Below, one piece after another: positions 26,735 through 34,834 of a DNA stretch of 64,000 nucleotides. Both the position numbers and the translations under genes were made by a program. Each line of letters opens with the position of its first letter. Positions within the stretch are counted from its first letter, which is position 1. The notes under the pieces are model-generated. The model saw only the letters and a list, made by a program, of their open reading frames with translations, did not search any database and was not told the origin of the DNA. Source of the stretch: an uncultured Oscillospiraceae bacterium (GTDB lineage: Bacteria; Bacillota; Clostridia; Oscillospirales; Oscillospiraceae); assembly GCA_934589525.1 (NCBI GenBank), contig CAKTOB010000009.1, positions 1-64,000 of the forward strand, read 5' to 3'.

Positions 26735-27502
26735 ATGCAGAAAACGGAAAAACAGTTTCATATTCACTGCACCGAGGGCGATGTGGGCCGCTATGTGTTC
26801 CTGCCCGGTGACCCGGGCCGGTGTGAGGCCATTGCCGCCCATTTTGATAACCCTGTCCATATCGGCATGAATCGGGAATATAATATCTATACCGGTATGC
26901 TCTTGGGAGAGAAGGTCTCTGTCTGCTCTACCGGCATTGGCGGCCCCTCCGCAGCCATCGCCATGGAGGAGCTGGTAAATATCGGGGCGGATACCTTTAT
27001 CCGGGTGGGCACCTGCGGGGGCATTGCCATGGATGTCTGCCCCGGTGATGTGGTGGTGGCCAGCGGTGCCATCCGTTATGAGCATACCTCCTTGGAATAT
27101 GCACCCATTGAGTATCCCAGTGTCCCGGATTTTGAGGTGACTATGGCCCTGCGGGAGGCCAGCCTGGCTTTGGGCTATGGCACCCACGTAGGTGTCGTTC
27201 AGTGTAAGGATGCTTTCTACGGCCAGCACAGCCCGGAGAAGAGTCCTGTTTCCTATGAGCTGCTGCAAAAATGGGAAAGCTGGAAGCGCCTCGGTGTCAA
27301 AGCCAGTGAAATGGAGTCTGCGGCACTGTTTGTAGTAGCCGCCGCCAGAGGGGTCCGCTGCGGCAGCTGCTTCCACGTGATTTGGAACCAGGAGCGGGAA
27401 AAGGCCGGCATGTTTATGCCCATGACCGAGGATACCTCCGGGGCCATCCGGGTAGGCATCGAAGCGGTAAAGAAGCTGATCCAGGCAGACCGGAAAAAGT
27501 AA
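26735..27502 (+). CDS. udp: uridine phosphorylase
   Basis: 255 aa NP-1 family nucleoside phosphorylase. [12 protein letters not shown] phosphate-binding loop, [24 protein letters not shown], the QC..F.G sugar/base segment ([14 protein letters not shown]) and [13 protein letters not shown]. Splits uridine with phosphate into uracil and ribose 1-phosphate for salvage. The QxR..E pyrimidine-binding pocket cannot be checked beyond these motifs, so a purine-type specificity is a less likely alternative. Preceded by AAAGGAG. Confidence 0.87.
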   Translation: MQKTEKQFHIHCTEGDVGRYVFLPGDPGRCEAIAAHFDNPVHIGMNREYNIYTGMLLGEKVSVCSTGIGGPSAAIAMEELVNIGADTFIRVGTCGGIAMDVCPGDVVVASGAIRYEHTSLEYAPIEYPSVPDFEVTMALREASLALGYGTHVGVVQCKDAFYGQHSPEKSPVSYELLQKWESWKRLGVKASEMESAALFVVAAARGVRCGSCFHVIWNQEREKAGMFMPMTEDTSGAIRVGIEAVKKLIQADRKK

Positions 27503-27509
27503 AAAAGTT

Positions 27510-27540
27510 GCCGGACACTGTGATTTCCACGGTGTCCGGC
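27510..27540. terminator. terminator between udp and the 27555 gene
   Basis: 13-bp stem with one G-T wobble (27510-27522 with 27528-27540). On the minus strand it is followed by a T6 run, so it is strongest for the minus-strand operon; on the plus strand it follows udp. Confidence 0.85.
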
Positions 27541-27554
27541 ATTGTATTCAGGGA

Positions 27555-27878
27555 TCAGACTTCATCGGAGTAGGAAATAAAACCAAGGGTCATATAGTCC
27601 AGAATGACCGTCTTGTCCGGGGTCGTTCCCATGGTGACCCGGTGGCAATGGACCTTCCACACATCATGGGAGCCTAACTTTGTCTTGCGGATCTCAAAAA
27701 CATGATTCCAGCTGCGGCCTTCCAGGTATTGTTCATCCCGGATAAAGCGAATCAATTCCAGTCGGCGAAAATGAAATGTGGGGAAGGCATTTTCGATGCA
27801 GGCTTCAAAAAGCGTTTGAGCATCCCGCACGCTGCCGAGTTCAAAGGTATTGCGGATCATTGCGCCGTAATCTTCCAT
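27555..27878 (-). CDS. hypothetical protein, co-operonic with hotdog thioesterase
   Basis: 107 aa, AAGGAGGG before the ATG. Not recognised. Mixed alpha/beta composition with no signal peptide or membrane segment; Trp/His-rich middle (WNHVFEIRKTKLGSHDVWKVHCHRV is broken here as WNHVFEIRK ... VWKVHCHRV). It follows the thioesterase gene by 12 bases on the same strand and ends at a strong terminator, so the two likely form a unit. Confidence 0.6.
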   Translation of the reverse strand: MEDYGAMIRNTFELGSVRDAQTLFEACIENAFPTFHFRRLELIRFIRDEQYLEGRSWNHVFEIRKTKLGSHDVWKVHCHRVTMGTTPDKTVILDYMTLGFISYSDEV

Positions 27879-27890
27879 ATAGAACCCTCC

Positions 27891-28277
27891 TTATAGTTTT
27901 TGATAGGTTTTCTCTAAGAATTTTTCGCTGTTTACCAATACACGGGTATGGGTAGCCCGCCCAATTTCGCCGGCTTCATCAAAGGCTGTAATGGCAAAGG
28001 TGATGTTCCGGCCATCCACGGCCGTGACTTCTGCCGAAGCCCGCACATCCAGCCCCACGGGAGTGGCGCTGAGATGCTCCAGGTTCAGGGCCGTACCCAC
28101 GCTGGTCTGCCCCTGGGGAAGCGCCTCCTCAATGGCGGCACAGGCTGCACCCTCCATAAGCGCAGCAAGACAAGGGGTCGCATATACCAGCAGGCTTCCG
28201 GAGCCAACATACTGGGCCGTATCCTCCTTTTCAACGAGAGTAGAGGCCTCGCCCTTCATTCCAATTATAATTTCCAT
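27891..28277 (-). CDS. hotdog-fold thioesterase, FlK-like
   Basis: 128 aa from ATG 28277, with GGAAGG about 7 bases upstream; a GTG at 28286 would add three residues. Hotdog signature: VYATPCLAALMEGAACAAIEEAL on the long helix, TSVGTALNLEHLSATPVG, and the strands VRASAEVTAVDGRNITFAI. Closest in feel to the fluoroacetyl-CoA thioesterase FlK group, which hydrolyses small acyl-CoAs; the real substrate is unknown. Confidence 0.8.
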   Translation of the reverse strand: MEIIIGMKGEASTLVEKEDTAQYVGSGSLLVYATPCLAALMEGAACAAIEEALPQGQTSVGTALNLEHLSATPVGLDVRASAEVTAVDGRNITFAITAFDEAGEIGRATHTRVLVNSEKFLEKTYQKL

Positions 28278-28407
28278 GACACACACCTTCCAGTTTCTTT
28301 ATTTCTTTTATCAATATATCCCATAGGCTTTCGAATGTCAATGATCCGGGCTTGTAAAATGGATACTTTTTTTGTATAATCGTGCCATTGGAAAGGAGCG
28401 GACAGCC

Positions 28408-28920
28408 ATGCGTTATTCTAATACAAAGGCCATCGCCCTGGGCGGTGTGCTGGCGGCCTTGGCCGTGTGTATCCTGTGCCTTGGAAGCCTGATTCCCGTG
28501 AATACCTATGTAAGTCCCATGCTCTGTGCGATGCTGCTGCAGGTCGTTCTGAATCTTTGCGGAAGACGCCTGGCAAGTGCCTGGTTTGGGGCAGTGGCAA
28601 TACTGGGGCTTCTCCTCTGCCCGGACCGGGAGGCGGCTGGTGTGTTCCTGTTTTTGGGAGAATACCCCATCGTAAAGCAGCTGCTGGACGGGAAGAAGCT
28701 TTCTATTTTGTGGAAGGCTCTTTATTTTAATGGCAGCGTGTTGATCCTCTACTGGCTGCTTCTGTTTGTGCTGGGTCTTCCGGGGCTTTCTGAGGAGTTC
28801 CGGGAATTGGGCGGCATCATGCTGGTGATATTGATGCTCCTTGGGAACCTGACCTTCTTTTTGCTGGACCGGGTCCTTGAAAAACCATTTTTCCAGAAGT
28901 TGGGACGATATGGACGCTGA
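28408..28920 (+). CDS. integral membrane protein, ECF-transporter-S-like
   Basis: 170 aa from ATG 28408 (AAAGGAG 9 bases upstream). Five or six hydrophobic segments, starting with a GGVLAALAVCILCLGSL helix, and a short loop LGEYPIVKQLLDGKK. The length, helix number and the small residue-rich first helix resemble small S-component-like membrane proteins, but no family motif is certain. Overlaps the start of the GIY-YIG gene by 11 bases. Confidence 0.6.
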   Translation: MRYSNTKAIALGGVLAALAVCILCLGSLIPVNTYVSPMLCAMLLQVVLNLCGRRLASAWFGAVAILGLLLCPDREAAGVFLFLGEYPIVKQLLDGKKLSILWKALYFNGSVLILYWLLLFVLGLPGLSEEFRELGGIMLVILMLLGNLTFFLLDRVLEKPFFQKLGRYGR

Positions 28921-29176
28921 TTGGGAACTTTATATTTTGCGCTGCGGTGACGGGACCCTGTATACAGGGATCGCCAGAGATGCGGATAAGCGTCTGGCGG
29001 CCCACCGCAGCGGCAAGGGCGCAAAATATACCAGGGGCAGAGGACCTCTGACCCTGGTATACCGGGAGCCCTGCACAGACCATGGGGAAGCGCTTCGGCG
29101 GGAGTGCGCCGTCAAGCGCCTTACCCGGGCGGAAAAAGAACAATTGATCCGAAGCATGGATGGATCAGAGAAATAA
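28910..29176 (+). CDS. GIY-YIG domain protein (UPF0213 type)
   Basis: 88 aa. Single GIY-YIG nuclease fold: WELYILRCGDGTLYTGIARDADKRLAAH, with the second Tyr as LYTG, then GKGAKYTRGRGPLTLVY and the Glu-bearing helix. Small stand-alone UPF0213 members are widespread with no assigned cellular role. The start MDADW lies inside the previous gene; no strong ribosome site, suggesting coupling. Confidence 0.85.
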   Translation: MDADWELYILRCGDGTLYTGIARDADKRLAAHRSGKGAKYTRGRGPLTLVYREPCTDHGEALRRECAVKRLTRAEKEQLIRSMDGSEK

Positions 29177-29416
29177 GTAAATGACCAGGGTAATCAGGGC
29201 AGTATTGGGCCCTTTTTCACTGTTTTCTGAAATCAAAAGCAACAGCAGCACGACGATCAGGTCCTCTGCCTCAAATCCGGAGGGGAGGAGCTTGCCAAAA
29301 AACGAGCCAATGCTCTGCGCTTTTACAGGACTGGGGGAAGCGGCAAGGGGTACCTGATCCGGCAGGCTTTGGCGAAGAAAGGTCCCATCCTGTGTGGGGA
29401 CATAACGGTTGTACAT
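29165..29416 (-). CDS. small hypothetical membrane-associated protein
   Basis: 83 aa. An N-terminal polar half, then GFEAEDLIVVLLLLLI followed by a charged turn and a second hydrophobic stretch ALITLVIYLFL. Short proteins with this 'LLP.GFe.EDLLLLLLLLLL...D..LI' layout occur in spore-forming Clostridia. Third gene of a minus-strand trio (29996 to 29165); its end overlaps the convergent GIY-YIG gene by 12 bases. Confidence 0.6.
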   Translation of the reverse strand: MYNRYVPTQDGTFLRQSLPDQVPLAASPSPVKAQSIGSFFGKLLPSGFEAEDLIVVLLLLLISENSEKGPNTALITLVIYLFL

Positions 29417-29418
29417 TT

Positions 29419-29766
29419 CTACACCCCCGTTCCTTTTCCCAGAATGCCGGAATTGAATAGGCCGGAGGCCTGCTGGGCCATTTTAGCGGCCCGCATGGCT
29501 TTTTCCAGCTTTTGACGCCGTTCCCGGCTGATATAAGGAGTCAGGGCGTTTAATAGTGCCTGCTGTTCTTTGTCAATGGCAGCCCCCTGGGCAAGCCCGG
29601 AAAAGACCCGCATGGCCTCCAGCTCCGGGGCCCCTGCGGCTTCCACAGAGGCCGGGGCAGGGGAGGACTCCTGCTGCGGCTGCCCCAAGGATTGGGCCAG
29701 CTTTTGGATTTGTTCCATCATCTGGGGGTTCCCAAGAATGGCCTCCAGCGGATCATCCTGGCTCAT
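29419..29766 (-). CDS. hypothetical protein, small helical
   Basis: 115 aa, ATG overlapping the stop of the preceding gene (ATGA). Begins MSQDDPLEAILGNPQMMEQIQKLAQSLG, has a Gln/Pro/Ala-rich linker, then a helical region ALLNALTPYISRERRQKLEKAMRAAKMAQ. Not recognised; the cluster composition is typical of small clostridial sporulation-associated hypotheticals, but no role is shown. Confidence 0.55.
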   Translation of the reverse strand: MSQDDPLEAILGNPQMMEQIQKLAQSLGQPQQESSPAPASVEAAGAPELEAMRVFSGLAQGAAIDKEQQALLNALTPYISRERRQKLEKAMRAAKMAQQASGLFNSGILGKGTGV

Positions 29767-29996
29767 GGCTCCTCTCGCAGCTGCTTCAAAAGCGCCGCTG
29801 CCTCCGCCGTGGTAAGAAAAGCCTCCAAGGTCTGCTTTGCTCCCGCAAAATCTCCGCTGCCTGCCTGTTCCAGGGCTTGCTTCAGTCCCTGGGCATCGGA
29901 CCGCTGCAAAAGTTTTTTAAGCTGCTGTCCCGCATCTGTATCTGCCAGAAGCCGTGCCTTTTGAATTTGCTCCTGGGTAAAATCGGCTCGCTCCAT
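29763..29996 (-). CDS. hypothetical protein, small helical
   Basis: 77 aa, AAGGAG before the ATG at 29994-29996. Almost entirely predicted helix with many Ala/Gln/Leu. Translationally coupled to the 29419 gene. Not recognised. Confidence 0.5.
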   Translation of the reverse strand: MERADFTQEQIQKARLLADTDAGQQLKKLLQRSDAQGLKQALEQAGSGDFAGAKQTLEAFLTTAEAAALLKQLREEP

Positions 29997-30212
29997 GAAG
30001 AATAACTCCTTTCCAGACTAGAGTTGCTGTCTTTTGTATCAGTATATGCGCAATATGATTTAAATTGACTGTATGATAAAAATAATCCCAACAGTAGCTT
30101 TCTTGATTGGGGTATGCTATAATACGGAAACGAGAATACTAAGGGAACTCGGGATCGATTGTTGTCGGCTCCTGCCGAAGGAATCGGAGTTTCCCGAAAG
30201 GACGGATGAACT

Positions 30213-30707
30213 ATGGTCATATTGGTTTTGTCGGATTCCCACCGGTTCCTTTCGTTTATGGAACTCTGCGTTGAAAAACTGCATCCGGACTGTGTGATCC
30301 ATCTGGGGGATTATTACCCGGACGGTTATGAACTGCGGGCCCTGTGCCCTGGGGCAGAGGTTTATCAGGTGCCCGGAAATTGTGACGAGTATAGCTGCGA
30401 TACCCATTTGCCGCGGATTTTAATGCCCGTTATTGGGGGCGTTCACTTCTATCTGACCCACGGGCACCTGCACAAGGTCAAGATGACCCGGTCGCTTTTA
30501 CTGAAGGATGCCCGGAGCGCCAAGGCTCAAGTGGCACTTTATGGCCATACCCATATTCCGGAATGCACCCTGGAGCCCGATGGGCTGCGGGTGATGAATC
30601 CGGGAGCCGCCGGTTTTTCCGGTACCGCCGGGGTCATCGAAATTGAAGACGGAACGATTTGCTCCTGCCGCATTGTGGGGCGGGCGGAGCTGGAGGACAT
30701 GGAATGA
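30213..30707 (+). CDS. YfcE-type metallophosphoesterase
   Basis: 164 aa. Metal-binding motifs in order: LVLSDSHR (DxH), HLGDYYPD (GD), PGNCDEY (GNCD), THGHLHK (GH), YGHTHIP (GHTH). This is the MJ0936/YfcE family of cytoplasmic phosphodiesterases. Extended -10 promoter TGCTATAAT at 30115-30123. Stop overlaps the coaX ATG. Confidence 0.93.
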   Translation: MVILVLSDSHRFLSFMELCVEKLHPDCVIHLGDYYPDGYELRALCPGAEVYQVPGNCDEYSCDTHLPRILMPVIGGVHFYLTHGHLHKVKMTRSLLLKDARSAKAQVALYGHTHIPECTLEPDGLRVMNPGAAGFSGTAGVIEIEDGTICSCRIVGRAELEDME

Positions 30708-31471
30708 TTCTTGCGGTACACATCGGAAATACCAATATTACCCTTGGAGCAGTCCAGGGAAGGGAGATTTTGTTTCAGGCCCGTATCCGCACGGACGCCA
30801 CAAAAACCTCGGATGAATACGCCATTGACCTTCAGATGCTTTTGGCCATCCATTGCGTAAGTCGTGATCAAATCGAAGGAGCGATCATCGCCTCCGTGGT
30901 GCCCCAGGTGCTGAATCCAGTGAAAACGGCGCTGAAAAAGCTCTTCGGTAAGCCTGTGATGGTGGTAGGCCCAGGAATCAAAACCGGCCTGAATATCCGC
31001 ATTGACAATCCTGCCCAAACGGGTGCGGATTTGGTCGTGAGCTGTGTGGCGGCCCTGAAGATGCAAAAGCCGCCTTTGATCGTGATCGGCATGGGGACGG
31101 CTACCACCATGATGGTATTGGACGAAACAGGCGCCATGATCGGCGGCAGCATCAGCCCCGGTATCCGGGTTTCTATGGATGCCCTGACCCAGCGGGCGGC
31201 GTTGCTTCCCGGCTTGCAGCTGGACCAGCCCAAAAGAACCATTGGCCGCAATACGGTAGAGTGTATGCGCAGCGGCATCCTCTACGGTGCCGCATCCATG
31301 CTGGACGGTATGATTGAGCGGATGGAGCGGGAACTCGGCACAGGGGCAACGGTGGTCGCTACAGGCCGCATCGGGCAGTATGTGGTCCCCTTGTGCAAAA
31401 CCCCCATCCTCTATGAGCGAGACTTGATCATTAAGGGTTTGGCGGCGCTCTATTTGGAGAATGCAAAGTAA
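30704..31471 (+). CDS. coaX: type III pantothenate kinase
   Basis: 255 aa from ATG 30704 (ATGA overlap with the phosphoesterase gene); the upstream extension is out of family. N-terminal ASKHA phosphate loop LAVHIGNTNITLGA, TGADLVVSCVAAL, VIGMGTATTMMVLDETG, GGSISPGIRVSMDALTQRAALLP. First step of CoA synthesis; this type needs a monovalent cation and is not feedback inhibited. Confidence 0.95.
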   Translation: MILAVHIGNTNITLGAVQGREILFQARIRTDATKTSDEYAIDLQMLLAIHCVSRDQIEGAIIASVVPQVLNPVKTALKKLFGKPVMVVGPGIKTGLNIRIDNPAQTGADLVVSCVAALKMQKPPLIVIGMGTATTMMVLDETGAMIGGSISPGIRVSMDALTQRAALLPGLQLDQPKRTIGRNTVECMRSGILYGAASMLDGMIERMERELGTGATVVATGRIGQYVVPLCKTPILYERDLIIKGLAALYLENAK

Positions 31472-31484
31472 AGGAGAAGCGCTT

Positions 31485-31880
31485 ATGAAGCTTATGAAGA
31501 AAAATCCACAGCCTGCTCAGGCATCCAATGGCGCACTGCATGGCTATGAACAATTTAAGCATGTGTTTGGAATCATCGTGACATGGCTGTACCATCTGCG
31601 GAAGGTCGTTTTGGCGGCACCGGTGGTATACGTTGCCCTGCGGCTGGCGGCATACAATACCGTGAACCTGCCTCTTTCCGTTGGGCTGCTGCTGCAATCG
31701 GACGGTACGTTCGCCATGCACATTTCCAGATACCTGGCGGTGGTGGGGCCCTTGGCTCTGACCGGCGGGTGCCTTGCGATGATGTTCCTTTCCAGAAAGG
31801 CGCTTTACGCCTGGGCGGTCAGCGTGTTCTCCCTGGCGCTGCCGGTGCTGCTGGTGGTCAGCAACCTGTATCCGGCATAA
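31485..31880 (+). CDS. small membrane protein
   Basis: 131 aa from ATG 31485 (AAAGGAG 8 bases upstream). After a 35-residue polar N-terminus there are three predicted membrane helices (about 40-60, 83-103, 106-128). No family recognised. 13 bases after coaX, likely in the same transcript. Confidence 0.65.
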   Translation: MKLMKKNPQPAQASNGALHGYEQFKHVFGIIVTWLYHLRKVVLAAPVVYVALRLAAYNTVNLPLSVGLLLQSDGTFAMHISRYLAVVGPLALTGGCLAMMFLSRKALYAWAVSVFSLALPVLLVVSNLYPA

Positions 31881-31942
31881 TTTATTCCCTGATCGTTCAA
31901 GGATTCTTCACCTTTCCCCATGCAGGGTGTGGTATACTGTAA

Positions 31943-32088
31943 GCACAGGAGACGGGGGCGGTGAAGGAGCCGATGCCGCGGAAATATTCGCGGATAAGCC
32001 GACGGTATTCCTTGTGACACACCGAATCCCGCAGAAAAAGAAATACATGCTCAGGCGGCAGCGACCAAACCGGTCGCTGCCGTTTTTT
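31943..32088 (+). ncRNA. candidate structured RNA
   Basis: A 200-base gap holds no convincing ORF but several nested complementary segments: GGGGGCGGTG with CACCG..TCCC, AAGGA with TCCTT, CCG with CGG and an inner CCGCG-N8-CGCGG hairpin, together a bulged stem of about 85 bases. A strong terminator ends it. TATACT at 31933-31938 could be a -10, though no good -35 is seen. It could be an independent small RNA or the 3' UTR of the coaX operon. No known RNA family was recognised. Confidence 0.3.
32056..32088 (+). terminator. intrinsic terminator
   Basis: Perfect 11-bp stem CGGCAGCGACC (32056-32066) with 32072-32082, 5-base loop, then T6. Confidence 0.9.
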
Positions 32089-32094
32089 GTCTTC

Positions 32095-32613
32095 TTAAAG
32101 AACAGAGGCCATGGGGAATTGCAGGGCCAGGTGCTTCCAGGTATGCCGGTCCAGATTTCCGGTGGAAGGAAGGCCGGAAATCTGCTGGAAAGCGGATAGC
32201 GCCTCCCGTGTGGCCAAGTCCAGCACACCGGTGATTTCCGGAGCCTCCAGACAATTGTATTTTTGGGACATGATCATCAGAACCACCTGGGCAAGAAAAA
32301 CTGCGGGATCTCGTTCCCCGTAGGTGATGGTCTGGCAGGGATTCAGCAGAACGGCCAGAGAAGGGGGCGGTGTGATTTCTACCAGCGCCCGGCTGTATTC
32401 ATGGGCGATATGATCCCATGTCTCTTGGTCTGTGACACCGGTGATGGGAAGCTGGTTGTGCCGCTGAAAAATGCGGACGGCCTCCATGGTATCCGGCCCA
32501 TAGATCCCGTCCGGGATCAGAGCTTTGTATTCATCAACGCTCTCGGCCAGGACCCGAAGCATGGTTTGCAAACTGCGGATGGGTTTGCCCAAAAAGATTT
32601 CTGGTGGTTTCAT
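32095..32613 (-). CDS. double peptidoglycan-binding domain protein
   Basis: 172 aa with two PG_binding_1 repeats: LQTMLRVLAE...DGIYGPDTMEAVRIFQRHNQLPITGVTDQETW and AQVVLMIMS...TGVLDLATREALSAFQQISGLPSTGNLDRHTW. No signal peptide, so it may be delivered as part of a complex or act inside the sporulating cell. Overlaps the 3' end of the SpoIID-like gene by 4 bases; last gene of a three-gene operon. Confidence 0.85.
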   Translation of the reverse strand: MKPPEIFLGKPIRSLQTMLRVLAESVDEYKALIPDGIYGPDTMEAVRIFQRHNQLPITGVTDQETWDHIAHEYSRALVEITPPPSLAVLLNPCQTITYGERDPAVFLAQVVLMIMSQKYNCLEAPEITGVLDLATREALSAFQQISGLPSTGNLDRHTWKHLALQFPMASVL

Positions 32614-33836
32614 CGCACGACCTCCTGTCTCGCCGGGTCCTGATCGTTCATGGAAAGGTTGTAACCCGGAAATTGGGTAAGGGTGGTGGAACGGGCATAC
32701 CGGTTTCGTGGCGACGTTCCGTTGATGACGGCGGAGGTATAGGGGAAACGCTCCAAATCCAGGAAACTGGCATTTTCGATACCGGCAAATTGGTCATATA
32801 TTTCGTCCCAGGTTGTAAGGTCCACAATGCCGGTTTGCGGAAGGCTGAAATAGCCCTGGGCCGCCAGCACCGCATTACGGGTGGCATCCCCAAAAATACC
32901 GTCAACTTTAATGCTGGGAATCTGAGAAATATAGGCAGCCAGCACCCGGAGCATGTATTGAAGGTGCTCCACACGAATGCCCTGGTCTCCGGGCGCAATG
33001 GGATTTCCTTGATTCCAGGCAATGGTATAAAACTGCTGGCCCTGACTTCGCAGTTCTGACAGACTGGTGACCGCGGTATACAGCCGTATCAGGGCATACC
33101 AGCTGGCGGGCCCGACCACGCCGTCCGGATTCAAATCAAAGATCCTTTGGAAGGCCAACAGGGCATTCTCTGTCTGAACGCCAAAAATCCCGTCAATACT
33201 CGCAACCTTGGGAATTGCCGGATAGTTTTGAGAGATTCGATTCAGTTCCGTCTGGATGATCACCACGTTGGGGCCTACGCTTCCGCGCCGCAGAGGGGTT
33301 CCGGGGTAAGAGGACACATAGTTTTGAATGGGTGCGTTGGAAACGATTTCTATATCGCCGTAGTAGCTTTTAAGAATTTGGGTGGAGTTATAGCCCTTCT
33401 GAGCAAGGTTTTGACTTCCCCACTGGCTCAGCCCCTCACAGGTCACCGTGGTGCCATTGCAAAATTTGGCCGCCAGAGGCTCCACAAAATTGGGCCTGCG
33501 CAGATAGGAATTGAACAATTCGTCTACAAGACGGGAGATATTGGAGAAAAAGCTCCGACCTTTTACGAAAAACTGGTCATAAGCCGTGGAGCTGGTAATG
33601 TCAAAATCATAGCCGCGGCTCCGATAAAACTCCGTGTAAACCCGATTCAACGCAAAGGAAACAATGGCCAGAATGTTGGCCCGCAAAGCGCTTTCTTCCC
33701 AGGTCGGGTATATTTCGCTGGAAGCCACATTTTTGACGTAGTCCGGAAAGCTGACGGTCACATTTTCCGCGTCACTGCTGGGAGGTCCCAGATGGACCGT
33801 GATCCGCTGGGGTATAAAAGGCGTAACTGTAGGCAT
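32610..33836 (-). CDS. SpoIID-like and peptidoglycan-binding protein
   Basis: 408 aa. Residues about 25-185 look like a SpoIID/LytB domain (FPDYVKNVASSEIYPTWEESALRANILAI, then EGLSQWGSQNLAQKGYNSTQILKSYYG). Two PG_binding_1 domains follow (about 190-270 and 285-360), each with the DGIFG..T..A...FQ pattern. SpoIID proteins cleave denuded glycan strands; here the domain lacks a signal sequence. With its neighbours the set resembles a split form of the SleC-type cortex-lytic proteins of Clostridia (inference). A role in cortex remodelling or germination is likely but unproven. Confidence 0.75.
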   Translation of the reverse strand: MPTVTPFIPQRITVHLGPPSSDAENVTVSFPDYVKNVASSEIYPTWEESALRANILAIVSFALNRVYTEFYRSRGYDFDITSSTAYDQFFVKGRSFFSNISRLVDELFNSYLRRPNFVEPLAAKFCNGTTVTCEGLSQWGSQNLAQKGYNSTQILKSYYGDIEIVSNAPIQNYVSSYPGTPLRRGSVGPNVVIIQTELNRISQNYPAIPKVASIDGIFGVQTENALLAFQRIFDLNPDGVVGPASWYALIRLYTAVTSLSELRSQGQQFYTIAWNQGNPIAPGDQGIRVEHLQYMLRVLAAYISQIPSIKVDGIFGDATRNAVLAAQGYFSLPQTGIVDLTTWDEIYDQFAGIENASFLDLERFPYTSAVINGTSPRNRYARSTTLTQFPGYNLSMNDQDPARQEVVR

Positions 33837-33844
33837 AGGACCTC

Positions 33845-34225
33845 CTATAGATTCTGTGGCGGCGTGTTATAGAGGACGTTTTCGTCCCACCGATCCGGCA
33901 GCTCGGAAAGCGGAACCATTTCCAGATTCTGTACTGTGGTCACATCCGGGAAAATCTGCACATTTTTGGCGAAAATCTGCTCAAACTTGCTTTTATAGGC
34001 GTTGACGGTGATGGTTGTAAAAGGTTTCTCGCCGCTTTTCTCCGGTGTCAGGCTTTCCACTTTCTCCGGCGTCGGAATGGAGATCCGCTCTGTCAGGCCG
34101 CTTCTGCCTGTCAGGCGCATGGCAATGGCGGTCCCGTCCTGGGTTGTTACGACTACCGCCACATCCTCCAATGGAATCTGGGCGTAGCTCATATAGGCTT
34201 TGGCGACAAGATAGCCGTTTGGCAA
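33845..34225 (-). CDS. carboxypeptidase-regulatory-like beta domain protein of cortex operon
   Basis: 126 aa from TTG 34225, chosen because GGAGGG lies 8 bases upstream; another TTG at 34276 would add 17 residues. Pattern GYLVAKAYMSYAQIPLEDVAVVVT..DGT...RLTGRSGLTERISIPTP is a small Ig/transthyretin-like beta domain similar to the N-terminal region of SleC-like germination proteins, ending VQIFPDVTTVQNLEMVPLSEL. First gene of the operon, 8 bases before the SpoIID-like gene. Confidence 0.65.
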   Translation of the reverse strand: MPNGYLVAKAYMSYAQIPLEDVAVVVTTQDGTAIAMRLTGRSGLTERISIPTPEKVESLTPEKSGEKPFTTITVNAYKSKFEQIFAKNVQIFPDVTTVQNLEMVPLSELPDRWDENVLYNTPPQNL

Positions 34226-34311
34226 TTGGCATCCCTCCAAGATAAAATCCTGATAGTATATGCGGTCTCCTCCCAAAAAGTTCCGGCTGCCAGGCCTGGC
34301 AGCCGGTGCGG

Positions 34312-34740
34312 TTATAGGAATGGTCGCATCTGGCGGATGTTGTTGGTTTCCGTGTCGATGAGTTTTTGGGAAAGGGTCTGGATGCGGTTGTCCCGTCCGT
34401 CCGAGCGGTGGAGGTTTTTAAGGCCCTTGACCATGCCCTTGGTATTGCCCTGGATCATCAGGTCCGCAATTTTGGAATCCGGGTCGGCTTTAGAGAGCTT
34501 CATGCGAACCATCATATCGGTCATGGCCCGAATGGCCGGGTCCAACTCCCGCAGCTCCCAGCCGCGCTGAGAAGCGATGCTGTGGGCTTCTGTTTCAATA
34601 CGGTCGTATTCCAGCAGCTGCTGCCCAAGGGCCTGCCGCAGGTCCGGCTGGACTGCGGCATCCATGACACTTCGGATGCCGATTTGGCCCATTTGGGTTG
34701 TTTTTAAAACGGAGGATAGTATTTCTCGGTTGGTTTTCAT
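34312..34740 (-). CDS. ferritin-like helical protein, possible spore protein
   Basis: 142 aa from ATG 34738-34740 with GGGAGG upstream; longer readings to 35010 are out of frame with any ribosome site. All-helical, Met-, Gln- and charge-rich, with QLLEYDRIETEAHSIASQRGW suggesting a four-helix CotF/ferritin-like bundle. Proteins of this look are common in Oscillospiraceae; function unknown. Divergent from asnB. Confidence 0.6.
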   Translation of the reverse strand: MKTNREILSSVLKTTQMGQIGIRSVMDAAVQPDLRQALGQQLLEYDRIETEAHSIASQRGWELRELDPAIRAMTDMMVRMKLSKADPDSKIADLMIQGNTKGMVKGLKNLHRSDGRDNRIQTLSQKLIDTETNNIRQMRPFL

Positions 34741-34834
34741 AAACTGTGTCACCTCCCGGCTAGTATTGGCAGAGGGAAAACTTCTATGCACCGAATGGAG
34801 GTTTCGGCATAGAATAGCAGAGGAGTGTGATGAT

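Noticed and set aside
34577..34834. Extension of AsnB upstream
   Set aside because: AsnB must start Met-Cys for the catalytic cysteine; ATG 34835 gives this.
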